A DNA stretch of 64,000 nt from Gonocerus acuteangulatus (GCA_946811695.1 OX328124.1:25498126-25562125), one strand, 5' to 3'; shown: positions 35,601 through 45,893, numbered from the stretch's first letter. Numbers and translations are program-made. Notes: a model not told the origin generated them from the letters alone.

Positions 35601-38600
35601 CGTTGAAGCAAATACGTACTAAGTACCGGCGTGAGCACTTAACACTATGTGCCAAAGGTCGTGGGTTCGATTCTCACTAGGGGTGGTGGCTTTTCGTTAG
35701 AAAAAAGAAAAGGCATCAGCCATATATCCTGGATAGAAAAGGGCGGTAACCTATAGATAACCCGTCCCAAATTTCTTAGCTAATAATAATAATGAACGTT
35801 AAAATTTAAATGAACAAATAAAATGGAATTATGTCGATTTCCAGAAAAAAATCTTTAATTATCAAATCGGTTGGTGAGATCTTTTTGCCAATTTTATTAT
35901 ATTTTTATGTTTTCTCTAATGAAAATTGACACTATGTCATGTAAAAGTTTTAATTAAGAACCCTTTTTTATGGTGTATATCATTATATGAGAGATGCTAT
36001 GAGTTGCAACTCGAAAGCAAAATAAATTGATTAACTTTTAGAAATACTAGTGCGATATGTTCTCTTTTTTTCTGTCTAATCCTGTATGCTAAATAGAGTC
36101 AAATTTGTGGCAAAGTTTTTATAGTGTGTTCAACAAGTGCCGTTGTATTGTCACTTTGACCTTTTTTTGCATGTTGTTTTAAGGTTTTCTTGAGCAATTG
36201 TCCGCACTCACCAATATAAGAGTTTTCCTAACATGAGATGATATTTCAATGTGACAATTTTTTTTTTTCTTCCTAGAAGAAAGTGTGCAAACTTTCACAA
36301 AGTAGTGCTATTACACTTATAGCACAATAGCCAATATCTCTGCCTATGAAATTTATAATATAATGCTTTGCTCAGAGATAAAATGTTCCATGTGGTTGCT
36401 GTTCTTATGGAATGACTTCTTTAGATTTCTCTGATTATAATCTTTCACTCCTGTTGATTAATAAACAGTAAAATAAAGTAGTAGCAAATATTTTAATGCA
36501 ACTAAACAATAACATAATGATTTACCCAGTGTTGTTTTATGTCTTAGCTAATCTTTGACAAAATGTTTCAGACATTGAAGCCGAATGCCAGGATGATTAC
36601 ATGAAAATCAGGATAGGATTCAATGGATCTTTTGGCGGCCTCTTATACTCTTCTGGATATTCATATGACCCTGATTGTGTTTACATCAATGGAACAGGAC
36701 GAGACTACTATGAATTCTACATCCAGCTAAATAGATGTGGAACTCTTGGAAAGAACTCCAGGCAAGAGGATGCAAGGAAAAATCCAGCCGTGAGTAAAAT
36801 TAAATTATAGTTTTAAAGGGGAACTAACTTTAATAACTTTGAAATATTTATTATAATAAAAACTAAAAGAGAAAAATTGAATTAAAAAGTCACATTAAAG
36901 ATGTAAATTTATTAATTAAGAATTATTTAAGATTATAATGAAGAGATAATCAACCGTAGATTATTGGGGTTCAGTCATTTATTAAATAAAATTACATTTT
37001 ATAAATAAAATGTGTAATATTTATTTGCCAATGTTTCGGCTTGAATTACAAGCCATCTTCAGGGCTATAGAGGAGAGAGAGAACAGCTCCGTACCTTAGA
37101 AACTACATTTCAAAGTGTCTGTTTTATTTATAAAATGTAGTTTTATTTAATAAATTACAGAACCCTGATCACCTACACCTTCTATCAATTTTTTAAGTAT
37201 CTTTATATTCATTGTGGATTCATTGGATCAATTTATTTATTAGCTTATTTTATTATTAATATATATATACTTTTATTTATTGATCTCTACAACAGTAACG
37301 TTATTTTCTCGTATATAATAAAAATAAAAAGTATATATATGGTCTGAATACATTCTTAAGAGTGATTGTAGAATTTTAAGTAATGACTGTTATTCACCGT
37401 TTGCACGTACTTTATTTTAATGTATACTTAGTTTTTTTTGTTTTTTTTAGATTGTATGTTCCATTTTTCTTTTTTTTTTTTTCTTTAATTATAATATATT
37501 TCTTTCTTTTCATTTAGAAAAATCTTATGTGGAACACCGTTACTGTTCAGTACAACCCCCTTATTGAAGAAGAATGGGATGAACACTTCAAGGTCACTTG
37601 TGAATATGGCTACGACTTCTGGAAAACTGTTACTTTTCCCTTTCTTGACGTAGAGTAAGTTGTAGGACTTTTATATCCTTTAAGTTTGATATAATTTTTA
37701 ATAATACTGAGCACTAACAACTTGCAATAATAAACTAAAATATAATTTTCTTTCAGAGTTGCAACAGGAAATCCAGTGGTTTTTACTCTATCCCCACCAG
37801 AATGCTACATGGAAATCAGGTACATTGGAAATATTCTTCTAGTGAGTCAAATAAATATTTAGCTTATTTCTAATTTCTCAATTAATGGTTAAATTGAAGA
37901 ATATTATAAAATTCATTCAAATTATATTCATTTAAAGCCAATATTAAATTAAAAACATTGATTGAACAGTTAAATGGATATAGATGATATGTGAAATTTT
38001 TTTAGTCTCTACTGGTGGTGGATGATGTTCTGCTATATCCAGCTGAGTACATAATCTGTATTCTCATTCTTAAAAATCCATTAAGAGTAAAATTTTGTCA
38101 GAATCCCTAAATCATAAATAAGATAAATGTGGAAGGTCGATAAATTAAAGAAACTGTTTTAGCTCACAGCAGTTTAATGTTCTATTAGTTACACATAATA
38201 CTTTATCTCTCTTCAGGGACAAACACTTAATTTATATCAAATAAACTGAATTTATTATCAAATAAACTAATATCAAATAAACGCAAACAGCCCCATTCTG
38301 CTAGGGAGTCCTCAGGTGGAAATGAACTGAGAACCGAGGAAAATTAACTTTCATTTATAATCTTCAAAAGGTGTATGACTTTATAGAATAATCTAAAACA
38401 ACCTACTCATATATTTCAGGTATGGATATGGTACAAATGGAAACAGAGTAGCAGGACCAGTCCGAGTTGGTGATCCACTAACCCTCATCATCTACATGAG
38501 AAGCAAATATGGTAAGATTATTAGTTACTAAATAAAGTAAAACTACACTATAAGAAAAAGAATCATCCTTAATATCCACACTTGCTTAATTTCAGCAAAC

Positions 38601-41600
38601 CATTTACAGGGACTAAGGCAAATTTGTAATACTCTGTTACATATCAATAACAAAAAAGTTAGGATTTATTTAAAGTTAAAGTAATAAACCTAAAATCATA
38701 TTTTATAGTAAAATTATAGGTCTACAATACAGTTCTAAAACGGCAAGCTTAATTTCCTTTAGCATTTATTTAATTCTGGGATAATGCATCAATTTGTATC
38801 CAGATTTTCTTTTTCATATCCATAAGTCTTTCTTCCTTTTCCAAAGTTCCTAATATTTTGCAGCCAAGAGACCTTGTGTCAAGTTTCTCTTGAGGCATAC
38901 GCTTCCTCATCTACAAATCTATTCTGGTCGAGTGTTCTTTGATTCGGACCTTCAGTTTTCTTTGCCAGAAAGACCCTAAAGTAAATATGAACATTTTTGA
39001 TGCTTGGTTTTTCAATTGTGCACATCAATTTCCACTATCCAGCACTTGCAAACTAAAACATTATTATTAAAAATGAATAATAAATGATTTATTATTTTAC
39101 AGATGGATTTGACATTGTAGTAAATGACTGTTTTGCCCATAACGGAGCCAACAAGAGAATTCAACTCATTGATCAATATGGGTAAGAAACTCATCATTTC
39201 TTACATGAAATTGAAATGTATTATACTCTAGGTCCTTTTTTCAAAGTAGAAAAAAAAACATGGATTTTTTTGTCCTGTGTATTCATTTCTTTTTGAAATG
39301 AAAAATAGAATAAATTGTTTGTAAATGCAAATTACTTCTTTGCTAAAATACATGTATTAAATGCTATGGACTTTTGCCCTCCAGAGCCCATGATCGCAGC
39401 ACCTGTGGTTACATAAGAACTAAACAAAGCCACATAATTCATATAGTAATTTCATATAACATTTTACTTCCTTATAAGGATACCTCCTCCACCCTCGCAG
39501 ATTTTGACAATTGTTGTTGTGCCTGAAAAAATAATGAGAGATGTGTATTTTTTTAAGTATAGAAATCCAGTTTTAGGGGGCGGACCCCTATAGTTTATGC
39601 TTAAAATCTTTTTTGTTAATGTTATCTAATGTTTATATCTGAATAAAACAAATTGAGAAATATGCTTCATAAAAAGCCTGAAGTATTAGGTCTATTAATA
39701 ACATAAGGAGTTGCAACCTTTTTTTTTATTTCATTAACAGCCAGAACTTGCTCCAATCACTTATATCAGCATTGGTACAACTTCTTGTACTGCTGTGATA
39801 GATTTGGTAGAAATATAAAAATATTTTCACATACTTCTGATACAAAAGTGGTTATATTAATGAGTAACCAGATAAAATTGAAACTCCTGCTGATTTTAGT
39901 TGCATAGATTCTTTGAATATACCATATACATTAAAAGGAACATATATTGCAATTATATGACCTGGTCAATGTAAAAAATCATTGTTTTAAATATATTTTA
40001 TTGGTTGTTGAGACTTTGTATAATAATATACTGAGCGTTACCTGAAAAGCGGAAAAAAATACCTATTAAAAGAGGCACATGTAATCAATTTTACTAGGCA
40101 GAAGATTTTTTTTTTTTTTTTTAATAGACATTACACTCTTATGATGAACCTTTGAGGCTGAAAGAACTTACAACGATTTTTTTTTACCGCCAATTTCTAC
40201 ATGTTTTTTTTCATTCCTGAAAGAAAAAAAATAAATATAATAGGCAGAAAAAATACATACACAATAAAAATATAATACTGCTTATGTAATTTAAAAAACC
40301 AACACCAAAGAAAATGGTTCTCTTACTTCAATTTCAAGTAATATTTATTCTATGTTTTAGATGCCCTGTTGATGACAAACTCATCTCTCGCTTCCGTGGT
40401 TCATGGTCTGAAGCAGGAGTTTTTGAAACCCAAGTCTTTGCGTACATGAAGACTTTCCGATTTACTGGATCTCCTGCTCTTTACATCGAATGTGATGTCA
40501 GAATGTGCCATGGCCGTTGTCCGGTACGTTTGATAAAATATTAAGAACATTGATAAACACTGAAGCATATTTCATTTAAGGACGAATTTTCTTCTTTCAA
40601 AATTGCCATGGTCATTCTCTTCTTCTTTTTTTTCAGAGCCAGCCCTGCCACTGGCGAAATGCTAAAGGACTTACCAAGAGATCAGTCGACGCTCCTGCGG
40701 TCGGAAACATTTCACAAAATATTTCTCTCTTCCAAAGCTTAAGAGTTCTACAAGAAGGCCCTGAAGAAGCAGCTCTGACAAACAGTGAGGCTTTATTGAT
40801 TTAATTAAATACCCCCAAATTTCTGGTTGATAACTTGAACAATTCTTATAATTTCAGCATAATTATTTTTAGACCTAGGGTTGGTCTGTATTTCCAATTT
40901 CAACCCTAAACAATGTTCAATTAAAGAGTCAGTATACGAGTCTGGTGCTGTACCCATTAAGGCATTTGGGTAGTTAAAATGCGAATCATTCAAATTTGTG
41001 CTCTAGAGTAATTTAATTTTGATAACATTTGGTAGAACTTGTTTTCACAATTCTCCTGACGACTGTTCTGGGGTTAGTTTTTTCATTAGTCATTCGACAA
41101 TGGGGTTTGATTTTAATTGCACTCAGAAGGATATAATTAACTGTTTTAGAAAATTAAATTTAACTAATTTTTTAGTTAGTCCATTATATAATAATAATAA
41201 TTATTATTATTATTATTAACTATAACTATGGTCATAAAACCCAGTACTTTGTGATGAGCGTATATTCAAAGTAATATTCCTATTATTCTTGTTACACTTC
41301 ATTGTAACCTGTATTTAAAAACATAGCCATATATGGCCAGAAACAAAATTTCAAGTCTTGTTCAAAATTCTCCCACTCCTTTTCATCACAAGCGTAAAAA
41401 ACAGAAATTCGATCTATGAAAAGTGATTAAATTACTATTTTACATTCTTCTAGCTTAAATGTACTTTTTATTGACTCAGAAAATCCTTTTGTAATGTAAA
41501 GATGTTGAGTAATTTATTTTTATAGTTAAAACATTTTAAGTTTTAAAAGGCTTTTCAAAAGTAAACTTCTTGAAATGAAAAACAAAACAAAAAAATATTA

Positions 41601-42489
41601 TAAGATAGTGACCCTTTGTTCTTGATAATTTATTTTAAAAATGGGCCTTACCATACCTGTGGAAGGACTTCATTAGTTGAGGCTAAAATGATATGAATAT
41701 AGGTGAGTTACTCCATAACCCATTCGACACCGTGTGTGCAATAACAGTAATGTGCAATTCTCAGTTATTCTGAGTAAACTAGTCATTGAAATATGATTTT
41801 TCTTGAACTAATGAAAGTACAGGAAAACAAAATTTAGCATTCGTTTAACTGTGTAACAAAAAAAAAAATCTAAAAATTGTCTGTATTTTCATTTTATGGT
41901 ACATTCTAAACATGGTGCTCAATCCACTTCTAAATAAAATGTTTGCGAAGAGCAAGCTGCACACCCAGTGTGCAATGATCTTATTTATGTGAATTCACTT
42001 ATGAATTGATTGATTTTCATAGTAAACATGCTTTTTTTTTTATTATTATTACTAAAAATGAACAATATAAATGGGGGAAAAATTTTGCTTCTGGGGACAG
42101 TGTATGAAAAAAAATCGTCTTCTCGAATGGGTTAAGAGGCGTCACCAATAGAGCTCTAAATGAAGGATATCATTAGAAGTTGAAGTGTTTTAAATATATG
42201 TGTGATCTTCGATCATTTGTAAAATAAATTGAAAAAATATATTCATTTGTAACTGATATAATATTCTGAATCCTTTTTTTCAGCAACAGTTCCACGAGGA
42301 GCCGGTAACAATGTCTGCCTTAGGAGTGGGCTCGTTGCTTCGTTGACCGCAGCAACAGCGACATTAATCACCATGCTGTCAATAGCCCTCGTTGCCATGT
42401 GCTGTAGAGTGAAGAGGCTTTCCAAACAACCACTACTCACAGCCCCTCAGCTATCCAACCGTCCGAGATGCTTCATGAACCTCAAGTGA
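23916..42489 (+). CDS. Zona pellucida (ZP) domain transmembrane protein, cuticlin-like (multi-exon, 5' end uncertain)
   Basis: Nine exons join in phase into 417 residues plus stop: 23916-24063, 36572-36789, 37518-37654, 37757-37819, 38420-38511, 39103-39181, 40361-40523, 40637-40784, 42284-42489. All have AG/GT borders and the lengths sum to 1254 nt. A ZP module runs from Cys55 (AECQDDYMKIRIGF) to about Cys304 (CHGRCPSQPCHW), with regularly spaced cysteines in YDPDCVY, LNRCGTLG, VTCEYGYD, PPECYMEIR, VNDCFAHN and YGCPVDD. A basic furin-type site (KGLTKR|S) follows at residue 315, then a membrane helix at about 366-390 and a 27-residue basic tail. ZP proteins polymerise in the apical extracellular matrix, and in arthropods they shape cuticle; that role is inferred from the family. 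The fragment has no start Met or signal peptide, so 5' exons are missing; 3405-3548 and 19366-19490 are candidates. I do not assign an ortholog. Confidence 0.92.
24624..24935. mobile_element. TTAA-target MITE with CACTTTCGCTGCGG termini
   Basis: TTAA-CACTTTCGCTGCGG (24620) and CCGCAGCGAAAGTG-TTAA (24939) form perfect 14-bp inverted ends plus TTAA duplication. The 312-bp interior contains tandem GGAAGGACACT blocks and no transposase. Confidence 0.85.
25866..26065. repeat. Tandem duplication of (TA)n plus 50-bp unique flank
   Basis: ATTTATTGTGAGTCGACTAC and the following 30 bases appear at about 25911 and again at about 26013 without visible change. Each copy is preceded by a (TA)n tract of about 50 bases. 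Confidence 0.85.
26066..27290. other. No gene seen
   Basis: 26390-26700 is GC-richer than its flanks but shows no open exon-like block that I can support. Confidence 0.4.
27345..27670 (-). mobile_element. tRNA-Ala/Ile-like SINE, copy 3
   Basis: Minus-strand copy with A and B boxes and the GTGCTAATGACTCTAGCAGT block. (TA)n tracts abut both ends (27297-27326 and 27671-27735). Confidence 0.88.
27671..27835. repeat. Compound (TA)n(TG)n microsatellite
   Basis: TA run to about 27746, then TG repeats to 27832. It abuts SINE copy 3. Confidence 0.95.
27850..28040 (+). repeat. Dispersed repeat, GTTAACCAGC family
   Basis: A stretch with GCCACGAAATTA, GAGGTCGTTAACCAGCCAAA and AAATTACTAATTTTCTCATA. Related pieces lie at 34075-34210, 45960-46110 and 50240-50310. 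It is often next to a microsatellite. Confidence 0.5.
28630..28850. repeat. Degenerate GATCGAT-rich block, copy 2
   Basis: Same word composition and some aligned order as 18130-18295 (GAATCGATTCGAATCGAAAT; AAAAAAAGATCGA). Confidence 0.6.
29173..29205 (-). ncRNA. Degenerate hammerhead-like motif (left arm)
   Basis: GGA-UUGAAAA-U-GGCU UAU AGCC-GAAA-CG-UU|UCC. Stem I GGA/UCC and stem II GGCU/AGCC pair, but two core bases differ from CUGANGA, so activity is doubtful. Confidence 0.45.
29522..29554 (+). ncRNA. Degenerate hammerhead-like motif (right arm)
   Basis: Same sequence as the left-arm motif on the opposite strand, with the same two core changes. Confidence 0.45.
29689..30027 (+). mobile_element. 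tRNA-Ala/Ile-like SINE, copy 4
   Basis: Same head (GAGGTTAGCTCAGTGGTAGA), B box GTTCAAAACCC and 3' end GGGACTGATT. (TA)n tracts lie immediately upstream (29667-29688) and downstream (30028-30092). Confidence 0.88.
30028..30092. repeat. (TA)n microsatellite
   Basis: A TA run of about 65 bases directly after SINE copy 4. Confidence 0.95.
30565..31911. repeat. 84-bp minisatellite, about 16 units with higher-order structure
   Basis: Units of 84 bp (ATGAGCGTCCAGCTTCAATG ... GGAAATCAGCATGGTTATTGT) run from 30565. Two diagnostic sites (GAACATG or GAGCATG; GGAAATC or GAAAATC) define variants A, B and C in the order ABCA ABCA A A B B A. Unit 14 is 83 bp and unit 16 is rearranged. Two frames stay open (492 and 379 codons) because 84 is divisible by 3, so I do not call a gene. 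Confidence 0.95.
32073..32560 (+). mobile_element. Dispersed DNA-transposon remnant (MSR family), inverted pair
   Basis: Left arm 32073-32340 (CCGTTCAGATAGATGGAATAG...) and right arm about 32395-32560 in the opposite orientation, both related to 16468-16722. The two arms diverge, so this is an old foldback arrangement. Confidence 0.6.
32358..32513 (-). pseudogene. Short ORF in dispersed repeat, transposase N-terminus-like (second copy)
   Basis: 51 residues starting MSRFGAGTAFRCQAREIMFN and ending in an unrelated tail (ETWTFPLPQASGLW). It lies in the right arm of an inverted pair; the left arm (32073-32340) carries the same start with a frameshift after MSR. Confidence 0.45.
32621..32692 (-). 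repeat. Glu-like SINE 3' tail with long poly(T)
   Basis: A T-run of about 39 bases followed by ACGGCGCATCAAC and TATTAGCACC: only the 3' end of the SINE in reverse. Confidence 0.55.
32964..33219 (+). mobile_element. tRNA-Leu/Ser-like SINE, copy 1 with a palindromic insertion
   Basis: Head GGAGGCCCGGTGGCCATGAG resembles a class II tRNA A box (GGTGGCCGAG...CTAAGGCG), with B box GTGGGTTCTATTCTCAC. The body has GGGTGGTGGCTTTTCTTCAG and the 3' end is AATAATAATGGACG. A palindrome of about 46 bp (GGCCGGCC...GGCCGGCC, 32992-33037) splits the head. Confidence 0.8.
33317..33360 (-). ncRNA. Hammerhead-like ribozyme motif (left arm)
   Basis: CCUGG-CUGAAGA-A-GAUGGA GAUGAA UCCAUC-GAAA-UA-UU|CCGGG. Stem II is 6 bp with no mismatch; stem I is 5 bp with one G-U pair. 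Confidence 0.65.
33538..33581 (+). ncRNA. Hammerhead-like ribozyme motif (right arm)
   Basis: Same as the left-arm core: CUGAAGA at 33543-33549, GAAA at 33569-33572, stem I 33538-33542 with 33577-33581. Confidence 0.65.
34430..34570 (+). mobile_element. One-ended copy of the CATGGGC-TATATA MITE
   Basis: Left terminus and GC-rich block match 8245 onward, including the CATAAAACCCTTAAAAATAA stretch. The right terminus is absent. Confidence 0.6.
34632..34818 (-). mobile_element. tRNA-Leu/Ser-like SINE, copy 2
   Basis: Minus-strand copy with an intact head (GGAGGACCGGTGGCCGTGAG), B box GGGTTCGATTCCCACC and the AAAAGGCATCAGCC body. It lacks the palindrome seen in copy 1. Confidence 0.82.
35335..35627. 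mobile_element. MITE with inverted ends of about 30 bp
   Basis: GGTACTTACGTATTAGCTTC ... AGGTTAA at 35335-35366 is inverted at 35593-35627 (TTAACCTGCGTTGAAGC ... AGTACC). It abuts the 5'-truncated Leu/Ser-like SINE, and may have inserted into or recombined with it. Confidence 0.72.
35628..35810 (+). mobile_element. tRNA-Leu/Ser-like SINE, copy 3 (5'-truncated)
   Basis: Begins at GGCGTGAGCACTTAACACTA, directly after a MITE end. B box GGGTTCGATTCTCAC, body, and 3' end AATAATAATGAACGTTAAA are present. Confidence 0.78.
36572..36789 (+). CDS. ZP gene exon, start of the ZP module
   Basis: Starts after TGTTTCAG and reads IEAECQDDYMKIRIGFNGSF, then cysteines in YDPDCVY and LNRCGTLG. It ends in phase 0 before GTGAGT. 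This is the typical N-terminal half of an arthropod ZP module. Confidence 0.92.
36967..37170. mobile_element. Penelope-like composite element fragment in ZP intron
   Basis: Inverted pieces TTATTAAATAAAATTACATT (left) and ATGTAGTTTTATTTAATAAA (right) enclose one hammerhead-like core at 37027-37065. The right core is missing. It lies in the ZP intron between the 36572 and 37518 exons. Confidence 0.55.
37027..37065 (-). ncRNA. Hammerhead-like ribozyme motif
   Basis: GCC-CUGAAGA-U-GGCUUG UAAUU CAAGCC-GAAA-CA-UU|GGC. Stem I is a perfect 3 bp; stem II is 6 bp. Confidence 0.58.
37518..37654 (+). CDS. ZP gene exon
   Basis: Starts after CATTTAG with KNLMWNTVTVQYNP, includes VTCEYGYDFWKTVTFPF, and ends in phase 2 before GTAAGT. 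The strand pattern TVTVQYNP followed by a Cys is characteristic of ZP-N. Confidence 0.92.
37757..37819 (+). CDS. ZP gene exon (63 nt)
   Basis: A short exon between TTTCAG and GTACATT reading VATGNPVVFTLSPPECYMEI, phase 2 at both ends. It joins in frame to both neighbours. Confidence 0.88.
38420..38511 (+). CDS. ZP gene exon
   Basis: Between ATATTTCAG and GTAAGA. It reads YGYGTNGNRVAGPVRVGDP then LTLIIYMRSKY. The 'VRVGDPLTL' pattern is typical of ZP-C in cuticlin-like proteins. Exits in phase 1. Confidence 0.92.
39103..39181 (+). CDS. ZP gene exon
   Basis: Between ATTTTACAG and GTAAGA. It reads DGFDIVVNDCFAHNGANK then RIQLIDQYG, matching the conserved ZP-C 'V-x-D-C-x-A-x-[ND]G' strand. Exits in phase 2. 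Confidence 0.92.
40361..40523 (+). CDS. ZP gene exon, end of ZP-C
   Basis: Between TATGTTTTAG and GTACGT. It reads CPVDDKLISRF, then VFAYMKTFRFTGSPALYIEC and DVRMCHGRCP. It carries the clustered C-terminal cysteines of the ZP module and exits in phase 0. Confidence 0.93.
40637..40784 (+). CDS. ZP gene exon with furin-type cleavage site
   Basis: Between TTTTTTCAG and GTGAGG. SQPCHWRNAKGLTKRSVD contains the likely proprotein-convertase site LTKR|S, expected between a ZP domain and its membrane anchor. NIS motifs follow as possible N-glycosylation sites. Exits in phase 1. Confidence 0.9.
42284..42489 (+). CDS. ZP gene last exon: membrane helix, cytoplasmic tail and stop
   Basis: Starts after TTTTTTTCAG. 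The segment LVASLTAATATLITMLSIAL then VAMCC is a single membrane helix, followed by basic CRVKRLSK and a short tail ending CFMNLK with TGA at 42487-42489. A type I topology fits ZP proteins. Confidence 0.92.
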
Positions 42490-42594
42490 AAACGACAACT
42501 TCTTAAATGCTCATTCAACTGACCTACTTCATTCTCGTTCATGCAATGAACAGTTTTAAATGTGATATATTATTTCCCAAAATATTAAAACAAC

Positions 42595-42600
42595 AATAAA
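42595..42600 (+). terminator. Likely poly(A) signal of the ZP gene
   Basis: AATAAA lies 106 bases after the stop codon. Further AATAAA-like hexamers occur up to about 43.5 kb, so a longer 3' UTR is possible. Confidence 0.5.
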
Positions 42601-42609
42601 ATTTAAATT

Positions 42610-43620
42610 AGTTGCAGCTATTAAGAGGTAACCGACATAATGTTACTGCTTTAGATTATACCAATATAAGTTTACATAAAATTAAACAGAAAAGAAGTAG
42701 TAATTATCCGAAGTGCAATATGATTTTTTTGTACAAAAGACAACATTCGAAATGCACACATTTATTCTTGTAATGAAGAGCTAATATGTAATATCATATT
42801 TTAATGCTCAAAATAACTCATTTAGGTAAATAAATTGTGTTTGTAAAAATAGTTATATAAAATAAGGGCCTCGCAAACATTGGGAATCATTCCCATTTTT
42901 CTTACTGCAGAGAAAAAAAGAAAGATTAAAATACTAAACAATGTGACTACCATAAGTGCAGTCGAGTGTATATAATTTTTTGTAATCTGCAGTTTGTCTT
43001 TTATTCAATATTTAATAATCTATGTATATTGCCTCCAAGGTGCTTTTAAATCTTTATTAAGTAGCGAGTATTCTGTCTGGACTGTGACCCAGATTTACAT
43101 CGATCAACTTAAATAGAAAAAATGTAGACACATTTTAGGAGAAAAAGTTCATTAGTTTGTAACTCTTCCACCTATTCTCAAATTAGCATTAAATGTACCT
43201 GAGAGAAATAAAATAAAAATAAAAAAACAAGTTGATTTGTAAATCAGGCTACAGGCCAGTCTTCGTCATACAGGTCGACAAATATATAAATATATATATA
43301 AATGAAATTTCTGTAATATAATAGGCCTGATGATGAGGATATATTTATTTATTGTGAATTCAATAATAACAATGGACAAACTTCTATCTAATGCAATTGT
43401 AAACTGACTTAAAAGCCTTATATAGGTGTTTGTCCATGATTAAGACCTGTCTTATTCATAGTGTTAAGTTTTATACAGCTTAGTCTCTAATAGATAACAA
43501 ATAACAGCGATTGTATGTATGTATCTTTTGTAGGGAACATGCTAATAAATTTTTAAATAATTAAAACATTTTTTTTAGTCACTTACTTCCCCTTGTTATT
43601 TTATTTTTTTTATAGCCTAG
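42610..43620. other. Probable ZP 3' UTR or intergenic
   Basis: AT-rich, with several AATAAA-like hexamers. No coding signal. Confidence 0.4.
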
Positions 43621-43624
43621 TTAA

Positions 43625-44609
43625 GGGGTAATACTACCTTCTGGGATCAAAATCATTTTCTTGATTTTATAAATAACAAAAAAATGAATAATTTTCAATT
43701 TTTATATCTAACGTTCTATATGGGATGTTAAAGAATCAACAAAAAAAAAAAAAAAAATCAATTCTTTGGAAAAAAAAATGACTGCGCTGTGTCAGACAAA
43801 CAGAAACCCTCTTTTTTCACGGGTAATAGTCTGCAGGTGGCAATTTTTAATCTAGACTGAAAAACTAAAATTATTTCGAAAGAAGAAGTTTAAATCTAGT
43901 GAAGTACGTAGGATTTTTAAGAAATATTTATTTTTTCGAAAATGGTGAACAATTATTAATTTTCTATTAAAAAATCTGTTGAAAATTGGCCATAAAATTG
44001 TTATAATTCAATGAATCAAAAAAATTCTATGTACATTATTAGCAAATATCATTAGGAAGCTGAAGTTAAAATTTGAAGTTGATCGGACAAAAATTGAAAA
44101 AGATTGCCCGATTTGAAAAACATAGTTTTGAAAAAACGACTTTAAAGTTTAATGTTCTGAAATGTTCATATTTTTCCTATTCAATTTTCTTTTCATGCTT
44201 TCTCGTAACAAAGATAAAAAAAATGAGTTTCATTTTTTAAGTGTATTGAAGGAGGACCGAAAAAAACCTAATAATTAAAAATGGACCAATCGAAGCTCGC
44301 TCAAAAATTATCTTCAAATCAGCATCGCGTTCACTCATCATCAGGACTTACCTCGGAAAATCGTATTTTTTGCCCATTTAACCCTTTCGTTGCTGACGAA
44401 TGAAACGACTTGCAGCGCCCAGTACGCTCCATGCTTATACGTCTAGCTTCCCCCGTACGCTCTCCAATATCTCCTTGTCTCTATCTCGCTACCGTTCAAC
44501 TCTTTCGTCTCTCTCAGCATCCTCTTGTTATATATTTAGAATTATTAAATTATGTTTATATATTATCATTAAAGAACGATAAAAAAAAGTTACAAGGTAG
44601 TATTACCCC
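43625..44609. mobile_element. TTAA-target MITE, copy 2, interrupted by a nested element
   Basis: Left end TTAA-GGGGTAATACTACC (TTAA at 43621) and right end GTAGTATTACCCC at 44597-44609. The interior matches 21068-21640 on both sides of the insertion at 44382-44568. Confidence 0.8.
44382..44568. mobile_element. Nested insertion with TTAA duplication
   Basis: Comparison with the empty site in copy 1 (GCCCATTAAAAAATGG) shows 187 bp inserted at TTAA, duplicated at 44378-44381 and 44569-44572. The left end CCCTTTCGTTGCTGACG resembles the TTAA ends at 24624 and near 58312. The right end lacks an obvious matching inverted repeat. Confidence 0.65.
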
Positions 44610-44929
44610 TTTCTTTGAGAATAGCCAGATCAATACCGAACGTTCTCCCCAGCAAAGAAAACCTCACAGAATATATGTAAACACACACACCCACCATTCT
44701 TACCCAACACACAATATTTAATCCCCCCCCCTTTACAATATTTACAGCCTACATTTCATCATCTAATTTTGCCTCTTGAGGAAGAGTAGTTTCATTTATT
44801 TTTGAGGAGTTTTCAAAATAAATAAAATCTTTATAACTAAAAGTTATGTCTTTGCCAAAAGAAAAAAAAAAATAGTTTTCATTGGGATTGGGCCTTTTGA
44901 ACAAATGGTCTGTGAGGGTATTAATGACA

Positions 44930-45680
44930 AAGTACCGATATATTAGTGGTGAGCAGCTTTGGACCAGACAATGAAGTACCAATATATTGGTGCATGCATT
45001 TCAGGCCCAGCATATTAGAGTGATGTGGGTGAGACTTCTGGGAAGAAGATATATCGCAGCTTGGTCCTTCCTCAGCTCCTAGAAGTGTTGTCGAAGAGCA
45101 TGCTAGGATTCTGAGGAAGGCAGTTGGCCTTTTCCGAAGCAAAAACAATTATATTTGCAGTGGAAGCATCACAGTTTCAAGGGAAATAGGTTTTCTTTCA
45201 GAAACACAAAGGTGTTAGTTGTAAAGGTTTTTGCACTTATTAAAGAATATGTATTACTAATATTTATTTATTTATTTATTCACGGAGATTCACAACGGCA
45301 AGGTGATGTATTACTAATAAATGAACACAAGAATCAATATAAAAAAAACTAATTTTACATAATTAATCATTTTAGTTTAAATTATTTGGAATTCATATTT
45401 TCTTTATTGCTAATGTAAAAATTATAATTTCTAATTTAAAAAAAAAAAAAAAGAAAAAGAAAAAAAAAGGCAACTGGGGAATATGTAAATTTAAGACGAT
45501 TGAGAGGAACTTAATAAATCAGTTAGGAATCACTTGGAATGTACAACGAGAATCGAAGCATCTAGGGGCTAATATAGCACTTCGTGAGAAGGGGCAGGGT
45601 GAAGGCAGGGTCGTCTGAACAGGTGACAAGTCCGGGCGTAGTTCAGTCCGGAAAGGGTAAATAACCCTAGCCATTGGAGC
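44930..45680 (+). mobile_element. Non-autonomous DNA element, copy 1 (family of 57.7 kb)
   Basis: Blocks AGTACCAATATATTGGTGCA, ATATATCGCAGCTTGGTCCT, GTTGGCCTTTTCCGAAGC, GTTTCAAGGGAAATA and GGGCCGTCTGA-type 3' sequence occur in the same order at 57689-58312. The ends are less clear here. Confidence 0.65.
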
Positions 45681-45889
45681 ACCATTAATATTTAAATTAA
45701 AAAAAAGGTATGTAAAAAAAAGTCTTGTCTCTCAGGGAATAATACATGCTTTTAGCGCGGTTCCTCCCTCCCCCATAAGGAGGAACCCCGCTCATAAGGT
45801 TGATACAATGAAACAATCCGGAAGTGCCGACTAGAAAATTTTGCTTTTCAGAGCCCCTAGAGACCGAAAATAACGGTGGTTAAAATTTG

Positions 45890-45893
<4 letters not shown>

